Positions 54,895 to 64,000 of a stretch of 64,000 nucleotides of DNA are shown in pieces. The DNA is from Salvelinus alpinus (taxonomy: Eukaryota; Chordata; Actinopteri; Salmoniformes; Salmonidae), in the NCBI RefSeq assembly GCF_045679555.1, contig NC_092092.1, forward strand, positions 13,630,190-13,694,189. The letters are read 5' to 3'. Below the pieces are notes generated by a model, which had not been told where the DNA came from, searched no databases, and saw only the letters and a program-made list of their open reading frames with translations. The translations under genes and the position numbers were made by a program. Position 1 is the stretch's first letter. Each line of letters opens with the position of its first letter.

Positions 54895-55245
54895 TGCTAA
54901 CATGATGTCTTCTGGCATATCCAGAAATGGCTTGATGGATCTATGCACTACTTCTGGTCATTACTTATTAGTTAGTAGCTCTTCGAGAGTTTGGGACTAT
55001 AAGGTTCTATCTGCATTTTTGTCCAAATGTTTTTATTGACATAGAATACAAGATAAATATTGCTGACACCATTCAAATCAATGAGGTTTCGATACTTTAA
55101 AGCCAATTATCTCAGAATCATCTGCAGATAGAATCTTATAATCCCAAGCTCTCGTTTTAACATGATGTCTTCTGGCATATCCAGATATGGCCTAACGGAT
55201 CTATGCATTACTTATGATAATTACTTGTCAGTTAGTAGCTCATAA
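54895..55245. repeat. Direct duplication with an internal inverted repeat
   Basis: AACATGATGTCTTCTGGCATATCCAGA...TTAGTTAGTAGCTC at about 54899-54980 recurs at about 55158-55240. Between them, CGAGAGTTTGGGACTATAAGGTTCTATCTGCA (54981-55012) is complementary to TGCAGATAGAATCTTATAATCCCAAGCTCTCG (55124-55155), giving a hairpin of about 175 bp. Confidence 0.75.
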
Positions 55246-55434
55246 CACACCATCTAAATTAGATAGAGATTACAGGGAGGGAAGGGTGAGGGATTAATGT
55301 GTATCCACAGTTAACACAATTGTTGTTCACGATTGTCACCTTTTAGTTTCCATAACATGGGACAACATGGGATATGGTTTGGAGACACTGACGACGTCCC
55401 CACGAAGTCAAAGGCTATTTCTGGGGGGTTTGGG

Positions 55435-55680
55435 TTAAGGTTAGAATTAGTGTTAGGGTTAGAATTACATTAAGGATTAGGGTTAGGAGCTAGGCTTAGT
55501 TTAATTAGGGTTAGGGTTAAGGTTAGGGTTAGGGTAAGGGTAAGAGTATGGGTTAGGGTTAAGGGTTAGGGTTAGGAGCAAGGCTTAGTTTAATTTAGGG
55601 TTAGGGTTAGGGTAAGGGTAAGGGTACGGGTAAGAGTATGGGTTAGGGTTAGGGTTAAGGGTTAGGGAAATTAGGATTTT
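55435..55680. repeat. Degenerate telomere-like (TTAGGG)n interspersed repeat
   Basis: Runs of GGTTAGGGTTAGGG mixed with TAAGGG and TAGGAGCTAGG units. The right flank AGGATTTTGAATGGGACTGAATTGTGTGTCCCCACAAGG is a recurrent partner of such tracts in fish DNA, so this is more likely an interspersed repeat than a former chromosome end. Confidence 0.7.
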
Positions 55681-55726
55681 GAATGGGACTGAATTGTGTG
55701 TCCCCACAAGGTTAGCTGTACAAGAC

Positions 55727-58700
55727 TGTGGCGCCGGAGGGGATGGCTGCCGTCTTACCCTTTTATCTTAGTTTATTATAGATCATGACCCTATGAGCCA
55801 CGAGGAACGAATTGTGACTCCAGAGAATGAAATTACTCTGGTGTCTGATTGAAAACAAAGATCAAGAATTTGGCCTCAATCCATCACTTTTTGTTTTATT
55901 TTTTCTATTCTATTCTATTCTTAACCAACCAGCTATTTTCTTCGTTTTTTCGCGTTGTTCGTAACTTGTTTTGTACATAATGTTGCTGCTACTCTCTCTA
56001 ATGACCGAAAAGAGCTTCTGGACATCTGAACTGCGATTACTCACCTCAGATTAGACAAATAGTTTTTCTTCAATGAGTCGGATGGGAGGGATATACTACA
56101 GACACCAGACCAGGCCCAGATCCCCGCCATTCGCTGGAGAAGGAAACAGAGATTTTGCAGAAAAATATCAAGGTGCCTTGGGAGGATCAGGTGACGGGTG
56201 GCTAATGTGTCTTTGCCTTCCGTCCTGCTAGCTAATGTTCAACCGCTGGAAAATAAGTGGAATGAACTGAATGCACGTATATCCTACCAACGGGACATTA
56301 AAAACTGTAATATCTTACGCTTCACAGAGTCGTGGCTGAACGACGACATTAAAAACATACAGCTGGCTGGTTATACACTCTATCGGCAGGACAGAACAGA
56401 AGCGTCTGTTAAGACACAGGGTGGGGGCCTATGCATTTATGTAAACAACAGCTGGTGCACGATATATAAGGAAGTCTCGAGGCTATGCTCACCTGAGGTA
56501 GAGTATCCCATGATAAGCTGTAGACCACACTATCCAGCTAGAGAGTTTTCATCTGTATTTTTCGTAGCTGTCTACATACCACCAAAGACCGATGCTGGCA
56601 CTAAAATTGCACTCAATGAGCTGTATACCGGCATAAGCAAACAGGAAAACGCTCATCCAGAGGGGGCAATCCTAGTGGCCGGGGACTTTAATGCAGGGAA
56701 ACTTAAATCAGTTTTACCTCATTTCTATCAGCATGTTAAATGTGCAACCAGAGGAAAAAATATTCTAGACGACCTTAACTCCACACACAGAGACGCATAT
56801 AAAGCTCTCCCTCGCCCTCCATTTGGCAAATCTGACCATAATTCTATCCTCCTGCTTACAAGCTAAAATTCAAGCAAGAAGCACCAGTGACTCGGTCTAT
56901 AAATAAGTGGTCAGATGAAGCAGACGCTGAACTACAGGACCATTTTTCTGATGGCATTGAGTACACCACATCAGTCACTGGCTTTATCAATAAGTGCATC
57001 GATGACGTCATCCCCACAGTGACTGTATGTATATACTGTACCTCAACCAGAAGCCATGGATTACAGGAAACATTTGCACTGACCTGAAGGGTACACTCTA
57101 ACCCTGAAGCTTATCAGAAATCTCGCTATTCCCGCCGTTGAACAATCAAACAGGCAAAGCGTCAATACAGGACTAAGATCGAATCCTATTACAACGGCTT
57201 CCGACGCTCGTCGGATGTGGCAGGGATCGCAAACTATTACAGACTACCAATGGAAGCACAGACGGAGCTGTCCAGTGACACGAGCCTACCAGACGAGATA
57301 AATAACTTCTATGCTCGCTTTGAGGCAAGTAACACTGAAACATGCATGAGAGCATCAGCTGTTCCGGATGACTGTGTGATCACTCTCTCCGCAGCCGATG
57401 TGAGTAAGACCTTTAAACAGGTCAACATTCACAAGGCCTCAGGGCCAGACGGATTACCACGACGTGTACTGCGAGCATGCACTGACAAACTGGCAAGTGT
57501 GTTCACTGACATTTTCAACCTCTCCCTGTCTGTGTCTGTAATACCAACATGTTTCAAGCAGATCACCATTGTCCCTGTGGCCAAGAACACTAAGATAACC
57601 TGCCTAAATGATTACCGACCTGTAGCACTCACGTCTGTAGCCATGAAATGTTTTGAAAGGCTGGGCATATCTTACATCAACACCATTATCACAGAAACCC
57701 TAGACCCACTCCAATTTACATACCGCTCCAACAGATCCACAGATGATGCAATGTCTATTGCACTCCGCACTGCCCTTTTACACCTGGACAAAAGGAACAC
57801 CTATGTGAGAATGCTATTCATTGACGACAGCTCAGCGTTCAACACCATAGTGCAAGCAAAGCTAATCACTAAGCTAAGGACCCTGGGACTAAACACCTCC
57901 CTCTGCAACTGGATCCTGGACTTCCTCAACACAGGAGCCCCTCAGTCCCATCCTGTACTCCCTGCTCACTCATGACTGCACGGCCAGTCACGACTCCAAC
58001 ACCATCATTAAGTTATCTGATGACACAACAGTGGTAGGCCTGATCACCGACAATGATGAGACAGCCTATAGGGAGGAGGTCAGAGACCTGACCGTGTGGT
58101 GCAAGGACAACAACCTCTCCCTCAACGTGCTCAAGATAAAGGAGATGATAGTGGACTGCAGGATAAGGAGGACCGACGGGGCTGTAGTGGAGCAGGTTGA
58201 GAGCTTCAAGTTCCTTGGCGTCCACATCACGAACAAACTAACATGGTCCAAATACACCAAGACAGTCGTGAAGAGGGCACAACAAAACCTATTCCCCCTC
58301 AGGAGACTGAAAAGATTTAGCATGGGTCCTCAGATCCTCAAAAGTTTCTACAACTGCACCATCGAGAGCATCCTGACTGGTTGCATCACTGCCTGGTATG
58401 GAAACTGCTTGGCCTCCGACCGCAAGGCACCACAGAAGGTAGTGCGTACGGCCCAGTACATCACCGGGGTCAAGCTTCCTGCCTTCTAGGACCTCTATAC
58501 CATGCGGTGTCAGAGGAAGGCCCTAAAAATTGTCAAAGACTCCAGCCACCCTAGTCATAGACTTTTCTCTCTGCTACCGCACGGCAAACGGTACCGGAGC
58601 ACCAAGTCTAGGTCCAAGAGGCTTCTAAACAGCTTCTACCCCAAGCCATAAGACTCCTGAGCACCTTATCAAATGGCTACTCAGACTATTTGCATTGCCC

Positions 58701-58987
58701 CCTCTCGGCCCCCCCCCCCCTTCTATGCTGCTGCTGCTGTCTGTTATTATCTATGCATAGTCACATTAATAACTCTACCTACAGATTACCTCATTTACCT
58801 CGACACCGGTGCCCCCGCACATTGACACATTGACTCAGTATCGGTACCCCCTGTATAAAGCCCCACTATTGTTATTTACTGATTCTCTTTAATTATGTGT
58901 TATTCTTATCTTTTATTTATTTCTATTTTAGTATTTTCTTAAAACTGCATTGTTGGTTAAGTAAGCATTTCACTTTAAGGTCTACAC
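55727..58987 (+). mobile_element. Decayed LINE (EN-RT), 3' end split by a younger LINE
   Basis: Begins GTGGCGCCGGAGGGGATGGCTGCC near 55729. Open pieces at 56198-56866 (endonuclease, with FTESWL, GDFN and KSDHNS motifs), 57217-57975 and 58031-58489 (reverse transcriptase, including FIDDSSAFN, where the usual Tyr is Asp) are separated by stops and frameshifts. The region between 57965 and 58031 has lost part of the QGCVLSP segment, and the FADD site reads LSDD. The 3' UTR ends abruptly at GGTCTACAC (about 58987); its natural tail TATTCGGCGCATGTGACAAATAAC is found at about 62504-62528, beyond the next LINE. Confidence 0.88.
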
Positions 58988-58988
58988 C

Positions 58989-59019
58989 GGTCGGCGCCGG
59001 TTGACTTCCGGCGCCGACC
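58989..59019 (+). other. Perfect 12-bp hairpin at the LINE 5' end
   Basis: GGTCGGCGCCGG, a 7-base loop TTGACTT, then CCGGCGCCGACC, three bases before the ATG at 59023. Every stem base pairs. Confidence 0.9.
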
Positions 59020-59022
59020 GAG

Positions 59023-61968
59023 ATGGCCGCCTCGCTTCGCGTTCCTTGGAAAATATGCAGTATTTTGTTTTTTTATGTGTTATTTCTTACATCGGTACCC
59101 CAGGTAATCTTAGGTTTCATTACATACAGTCGGGAGGAACTACTGAATATACGATTAACGTCAACTCACCATCGTTATAACCAGGAATATGACTTTCCCG
59201 AAACGGATCCAGTGTTTTGCCTTCCACCCAATACAATGGATCTGATCCCAGCCGGGGACCCTATACGACGCCGTAAAAGGGGCAAACGTAGCGGTCTCCT
59301 GGTCAGGCTTCGGAGACGGGCACATCGCGCTCCACTCCCTAGCATACTACTCGCCAATGTCCAGTCTCTTGACAATAAGGTTGATGAAATCCGAGCACGG
59401 GTAACATTCCAGAGAGACATCAGGGATTGCAACGTGCTCTGCTTCACGAAAACATGGCTAACTCAAGAGACGCTAACGGAGTCGGTGCAGCCAGCTGGTT
59501 TCTTCACGCATCGCGCCGACAGAAACATACATCTTTCTGGTAAGAAGAGGGGCGGGGGGGTATGCCTTATGATTAACGAGACGTGGTGTGATCATCATAA
59601 CAACACACAGGAACTCAAGTCATTCTGTTCACCTGATCTAGAACTCCTCACAATCAAATGTCGACCGCATTATCTACCAAGGGAATTCTCTTCGATCATA
59701 ATCACAGCCGTATATATTCCCCCCCAAGCAGACACATCGATGGCCCTGAACGAACTTTATCTGACTCTTTGTAAACTGGAAACCACACACCCTGAGGCTG
59801 CATTCATCGTAGCTGGGGATTTTAACAAGGCTAATCTAAAAACAAAACTCCCTAAATTCTATCAGCATATCGATTGTGCTACCAGGGCTGGTAAAACCGT
59901 GGATCATTGCTATACTAACTTCCGCGACGCATATAAGGCCCTCCCCCGCCCTCCTTTCGGAAAAGCTGACCACGACTCCATTTTGTTGATTCCAGCCTAC
60001 AAACAGAAACTAAAACAACAAGCTCCCGCGCTCAGGTCTGTTCAACGCTGGTCCGACCAATCTGATTCCACGCTTCAAGACTGCTTCGATCACGCGGATT
60101 GGAATATGTTCCGCATTGCGTCCAACAACAACATGGACGAATATGCTGATTCGGTGAGCGAGTTCATTAGGAAGTGCATTGACGATGTCGTACCCACAGC
60201 AACGATTAAAACATTCCCAAACCAGAAACCGTGGATTGACGGCAGCATTCGCGTGAAACTGAAAGCGCGAACCACTGCTTTTAACCAGGGCAAGGTGACC
60301 GGAAACATGACCGAATACAAACAGTGTAGCTATTCTCTCCGCAAGGCAATCAAACAGGCTAAGTCCCAGTACAGAGACAAAATAGAGTCGCAATTCAACA
60401 GCTCAGACACAAGAGGTATGTGGCAGGGTCTACAGTCTATCACGGATTACAAAAAGAAAACCAGCCCCGTCGCGGACCAGGATGTCTTGCTCCCAGACAG
60501 GCTAAATAACTTTTTTGCCCGCTTTGAGGACAATACAGTGCCACTGACACGGCCCGCTACCAAAACCTGCGGGCTCTCCTTCACTGCAGCCGAGGTGAGT
60601 AAAACATTTAAACGTGTTAACCCTCGCAAGGCTGCAGGCCCAGACGGCATTCCCAGCCGCGTCCTCAGAGCATGCGCAGACCAGCTGGCTGGTGTGTTTA
60701 CGGACATATTCAATCAATCCTTATCCCAGTCTGCTGTTCCCACATGCTTCAAGAGGGCCACCATTGTTCCTGTTCCCAAGAAAGCTAAGGTAACTGAGCT
60801 AAACGACTACCGCCCCGTAGCACTCACTTCCGTCATCATGAAGTGCTTTGAGAGACTAGTCAAGGACCATATCACCTCCACCCTACCGGACACCCTAGAC
60901 CCACTCCAATTTGCTTACCGACCCAATAGGTCCACAGACGACGCAATCGCAACCACACTGCACACTGCCCTAACCCATCTGGACAAGAGGAATACCTATG
61001 TGAGAATGCTGTTAATCGATTACAGCTCAGCATTTAACACCATAGTACCCTCCAAACTCGTCATCAAGCTCGAGACCCTGGGTCTCGACCCCGCCCTGTG
61101 CAACTGGGTCCTGGACTTCCTGACGGGCCGCCCCCAGGTGGTGAGGGTAGGTAACAACATCTCCACCCCGCTGATCCTCAACACTGGGGCCCCACAAGGG
61201 TGCGTTCTGAGCCCTCTCCTGTACTCCCTGTTCACCCACGACTGCGTGGCCATGCACGCCTCCAACTCAATCATCAAGTTTGCGGATGACACTACAGTGG
61301 TAGGCTTGATTACCAACAACGACGAGACGGCCTACAGGGAGGAGGTGAGGGCCCTCGGAGTGTGGTGTCAGGAAAATAACCTCACACTCAACGTCAACAA
61401 AACTAAGGAGATGATTGTGGACTTCAGGAAACAGCAGAGGGAGCACCCCCCTATCCACATCGACGGGTCAGTAGTGGAGAAGGTGGAAAGTTTTAAGTTC
61501 CTCGGTGTACACATCACGGACAAACTGAATTGGTCCACCCACACAGACAGCGTTGTGAAGAAGGCGCAGCAGCGCCTCTTCAACCTCAGGAGGCTGAAGA
61601 AATTCGGCTTGTCACCAAAAGCACTCACAAACTTCTACAGATGCACAATCGAGAGCATCCTGTCGGGCTGTATCACCGCCTGGTACGGCAACTGCTCCGC
61701 CCACAACCGTAAGGCTCTCCAGAGGGTAGTGAGGTCTGCAGAACGCATCACCGGGGGCAAACTACCTGCCCTCCAGGACACCTACACCACCCGATGTCAC
61801 AGGAAGGCCATAAAGATCATCAAGGACAACAACCACCCAAGCCACTGCCTGTTCACCCCGCTATCATCCAGAAGGCGAGGTCAGTACAGGTGCATCAAAG
61901 CAGGGACCGAGAGACTGAAAAACAGCTTCTATCTCAAGGCTATCAGACTGTTAAACAGCCACCACTAA
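59023..61968 (+). CDS. LINE protein: AP-endonuclease and reverse transcriptase (981 aa)
   Basis: Residues 10-32 are strongly hydrophobic, unusual for such a protein and resembling a signal anchor. A basic patch follows (81-101). The endonuclease covers about 105-325: N112, GDFN at 265-268, VDH at 293-295 and DH at 316-317. At the usual Glu of the TETWL motif this copy has K143 (FTKTWL), likely a single G-to-A change. The reverse transcriptase covers about 520-790, with D666 in [20 protein letters not shown] at 722-731 and the FADD site at 753-756. The C-terminal part (about 860-981) is the conserved post-RT region seen also at 21300-21630. No stop or frameshift. It should make reverse transcriptase but may be unable to nick DNA. 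Confidence 0.92.
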   Translation: MAASLRVPWKICSILFFYVLFLTSVPQVILGFITYSREELLNIRLTSTHHRYNQEYDFPETDPVFCLPPNTMDLIPAGDPIRRRKRGKRSGLLVRLRRRAHRAPLPSILLANVQSLDNKVDEIRARVTFQRDIRDCNVLCFTKTWLTQETLTESVQPAGFFTHRADRNIHLSGKKRGGGVCLMINETWCDHHNNTQELKSFCSPDLELLTIKCRPHYLPREFSSIIITAVYIPPQADTSMALNELYLTLCKLETTHPEAAFIVAGDFNKANLKTKLPKFYQHIDCATRAGKTVDHCYTNFRDAYKALPRPPFGKADHDSILLIPAYKQKLKQQAPALRSVQRWSDQSDSTLQDCFDHADWNMFRIASNNNMDEYADSVSEFIRKCIDDVVPTATIKTFPNQKPWIDGSIRVKLKARTTAFNQGKVTGNMTEYKQCSYSLRKAIKQAKSQYRDKIESQFNSSDTRGMWQGLQSITDYKKKTSPVADQDVLLPDRLNNFFARFEDNTVPLTRPATKTCGLSFTAAEVSKTFKRVNPRKAAGPDGIPSRVLRACADQLAGVFTDIFNQSLSQSAVPTCFKRATIVPVPKKAKVTELNDYRPVALTSVIMKCFERLVKDHITSTLPDTLDPLQFAYRPNRSTDDAIATTLHTALTHLDKRNTYVRMLLIDYSSAFNTIVPSKLVIKLETLGLDPALCNWVLDFLTGRPQVVRVGNNISTPLILNTGAPQGCVLSPLLYSLFTHDCVAMHASNSIIKFADDTTVVGLITNNDETAYREEVRALGVWCQENNLTLNVNKTKEMIVDFRKQQREHPPIHIDGSVVEKVESFKFLGVHITDKLNWSTHTDSVVKKAQQRLFNLRRLKKFGLSPKALTNFYRCTIESILSGCITAWYGNCSAHNRKALQRVVRSAERITGGKLPALQDTYTTRCHRKAIKIIKDNNHPSHCLFTPLSSRRRGQYRCIKAGTERLKNSFYLKAIRLLNSHH

Positions 61969-62503
61969 CATTTAGCGGCCGCTGCCAACATACTGACTCA
62001 ACTCCAGACACTTTAAAAATGGGAATTGATGGAAATTATGTAAAAATGTACCACTAGCCACTTTAAACAATGCCACTTAATATAATGTTTACATACCCTA
62101 CATTACCCATCTCATATGTATATGTATATACTGTACTCTATATCACTGCATCTTGCCATCTTTATGTAATACATGTACCACTAGCCACTTTAAACTATGC
62201 CACTTTATGTTTACATACCCTACAGTACTCATCTCATATGTATATACCGTACTCTATACCATCTACTGCATCTTGCCTATGCCGTTCTGTACCATCACTC
62301 ATTCATATATCTTTATGTACATATTCTTTATCCCTTTACACTTGTGTGTATAAGGTAGTAGTTGTGGAATTGTTAGGTTAGATTACTTGTCGTTATTACT
62401 GCATTGTCGGAACTAGAAGCACAAGCATTTCGCTACACTCGCATTAACATCTGCTAACCATGTGTATGTGACTAATAAAATTTGATTTGATTTGATTTGA
62501 TTT

Positions 62504-62530
62504 GTATTCGGCGCATGTGACAAATAACAT
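62504..62530 (+). mobile_element. Detached 3' tail of the older LINE
   Basis: TATTCGGCGCATGTGACAAATAACA parallels the tail at 16655-16690 (TATTTGGCGCACGTGACAAATACAC) and completes the LINE broken at 58987. Confidence 0.8.
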
Positions 62531-62699
62531 GTAATTTGTGTGTGTGTGTGTGTCCTCTCACAATCATGTTTAAGGTCATTAGATATTGACTACAGGCAGT
62601 TGTCACAGTCTTTCATCTTTAGTGTGTATATTCCCCCACCAGAGAGATGTAGTATGGTTATTTGTGTCCTTAACTTGACAAAGATTTACATACATACGC

Positions 62700-62727
62700 C
62701 CCCCCCCCACACACACACCCACACCCA

Positions 62728-62817
<90 letters not shown>
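62700..62817. repeat. (CA)n microsatellite with C-rich start
   Basis: A C run, a few CACACC units, then about 85 bp of pure CA. Confidence 0.98.
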
Positions 62818-62819
<2 letters not shown>

Positions 62820-63527
62820 TAGACTGATCCAAGAGCTGTCTAAGGAAATGGAATACAATCATCTCCTTCTAGTTTATAACATTGAGGTTAATTTTATTCT
62901 CTATGAACCACTTTCACTCTTAACCTTCCTCCTCCTTAAATATCTAGTTTTTCTATCCAGACTGACTAAAAAGAAACGAAGTCTAGCGGATCCACCATTT
63001 GTTGTTACGCTTGTTTATCTAATATATCTTTAGCCATAGTTATTGTCAGAGTCTTTGAAACAGTTGATAATACTTGCATGACTCAAAATGGGGACGAATA
63101 GCTGTTGGAATTCCATGGTAAGCCAGCCACTGTCCACAATAACAATAATTACTGACAGTTTTATTCAATCAATCTTCATTGTGTTTCATGTTGAATGCAT
63201 GAAAAATACAATACAGACAAATGATGAATGAATTGTGTTTAACATGATTGACATATTAAGTGTTGACTGCATGCAATAACATGGCAGGCAGTCAAAGAAC
63301 AGAAAGCACAATGATTAAAACTAAACTTGAAGTACAGATTGATAGATTATGTTGTAATTATTTTTCCTAAAACTGTGTTGAATCAGTAAACAAAATATTT
63401 TTCAAAATGTGGTTCTGATTTGTTGAAAAGAAAAAGTTAGAACACATTCGACAATCTGGAAAGAAAAATTGAAGAATTGGAAGAAATGACAGGGTTCAAA
63501 CTAGTCAGAAAATATATTGACAGATAT
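62820..63527. other. Unassigned AT-rich stretch
   Basis: No gene or known repeat recognised. Confidence 0.4.
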
Positions 63528-63532
63528 GCTCT

Positions 63533-63862
63533 TGTCACGCTCGTCGAAAGAAGTGGACCAAGATGCAGCGTGGTATGTTTCCATCCTTTTACTAGGAAGA
63601 GAAAACTTCAAAGAACAAAAAAAGACACGTGAAGCTATAATACTGCAGAGGCAACTATACATAGACAAGATCCCACAAAGCACAAAGGGGAAATGGCTAC
63701 CTAAATATGATTCCCAATCAGAGATAACGATAAACAGCTGCCTCTGATTGGGAACCATAACAGGCCAACATAGACATATAAAGCCCTAGATGACCCACCC
63801 TAGTCACACCCCGACCTAACCAACATAGAGAATAAAAAGCTCTCTATGGTCAGGGCGTGACA
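63533..63862 (-). mobile_element. Solo LTR related to the 3.2-kb LTR element
   Basis: 330 bp, TGTCACGC...GGCGTGACA, flanked by the 5-bp duplication GCTCT (63528-63532 and 63863-63867). It shares the palindromic block around CAGCTGCCTCTGATTG with the LTRs at 38831 and 41646, in the same orientation. No internal sequence or second LTR in the window. Confidence 0.88.
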
Positions 63863-63867
63863 GCTCT

Positions 63868-64000
63868 ATACAATGTGAAAATTTAAAAGTTGTTACTCTT
63901 CATATGGGTTTAATATTACTACATTTTCAACATAATCCTGTTTTTAAGTACTACTTCAAAGACAAAATGACGTTGGAAAAAAATCTGACAAGAAACTGAA
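63868..64000. other. Window end, nothing identified
   Basis: AT-rich; no feature seen. Confidence 0.4.

Larger units (their letters stand above)
58989..62503 (+). mobile_element. Nearly intact LINE inserted into the 3' end of another LINE
   Basis: Starts at the hairpin 58989-59019, codes one long protein (59023-61968) and ends with AATAAAATTTGATTTGATTTGATT. The copy at 18950-22050 belongs to the same family, and 34140-34660 is an older relative. The single-protein EN-RT layout and short repeat tail fit the CR1/L2/Rex1 group of fish LINEs; the exact family is not assigned. Confidence 0.9.

Noticed and set aside
55435-55680. Internal telomere from a chromosome fusion
   Set aside because: TTAGGG units are degenerate and mixed, with a flank seen beside similar tracts elsewhere in fish; an interspersed repeat is simpler.

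Overview
The window is vertebrate DNA, most likely from a salmonid fish. The inference rests on repeats rather than genes: a Sleeping Beauty-like Tc1 relic (52875-54018), an intact Tc1-like element (602-2208), an HpaI/SmaI-type tRNA-headed SINE (49985-50215), other salmonid-style SINEs and MITEs, L2/CR1/Rex1-like LINEs with TTTGA-type tails, long TG/CA and TCTG microsatellites and several minisatellites. There are no bacterial operons, CRISPR arrays or recognisable RNA genes. Most long open frames are microsatellite shadows or transposon proteins.

Two host loci are visible, both on the minus strand. (1) 2687-15381 is an eight-exon gene whose splice phases agree throughout and give a 425-residue protein: signal peptide, Thr/Pro-rich mucin-like repeats, ZP-N and ZP-C modules, a dibasic cleavage site, a membrane anchor and a short tail. 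Its third intron, originally about 220 bp, now holds a 9.4-kb endogenous retrovirus (5167-14586) in antisense orientation, with 743-bp LTRs in which I see no difference and a TTAG target duplication. (2) 49815-52415 is a Toll-like receptor pseudogene with a signal peptide, leucine-rich repeats and a truncated TIR domain, broken by stops and two SINEs.

The rest is layered mobile DNA. 0-2.6 kb: an apparently complete Tc1 element beside a TTAA-flanked non-autonomous element. 15.4-22 kb: LINE and MITE debris, then a LINE copy interrupted by a hAT-type element (8-bp duplication) and a solo LTR (5-bp duplication). 22.4-28.6 kb: a minus-strand LINE with two open ORFs (coiled-coil/esterase ORF1, endonuclease-RT ORF2), its ORF1 preceded by a GA repeat. 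29.3-30.6 and 35.4-36.1 kb: minisatellites. 31.9-33.4 kb: a decayed DDE transposase with an apparent intron. 36.2-37.1 kb: a fold-back element. 38.8-42.0 kb: a 3.2-kb LTR element with no gag-pol, encoding a proline-rich repeat protein; its 379-bp LTRs look identical. 42-49 kb: SINEs, MITEs and simple repeats. 52.9-54.0 kb: a deleted Tc1. 55.7-62.5 kb: a decayed LINE with a second, nearly intact LINE inserted into its 3' end. 63.5-63.9 kb: a solo LTR related to the 3.2-kb element.

The observations I rate highest are the antisense provirus 32 bp from a splice donor, with identical LTRs but a ruined interior; the proline-rich non-autonomous LTR element; and an 11-bp palindrome beside the TATA box of that element that is kept in the related solo LTR through a paired, compensatory base change. 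All family assignments are by eye and memory of families; no database search was run.
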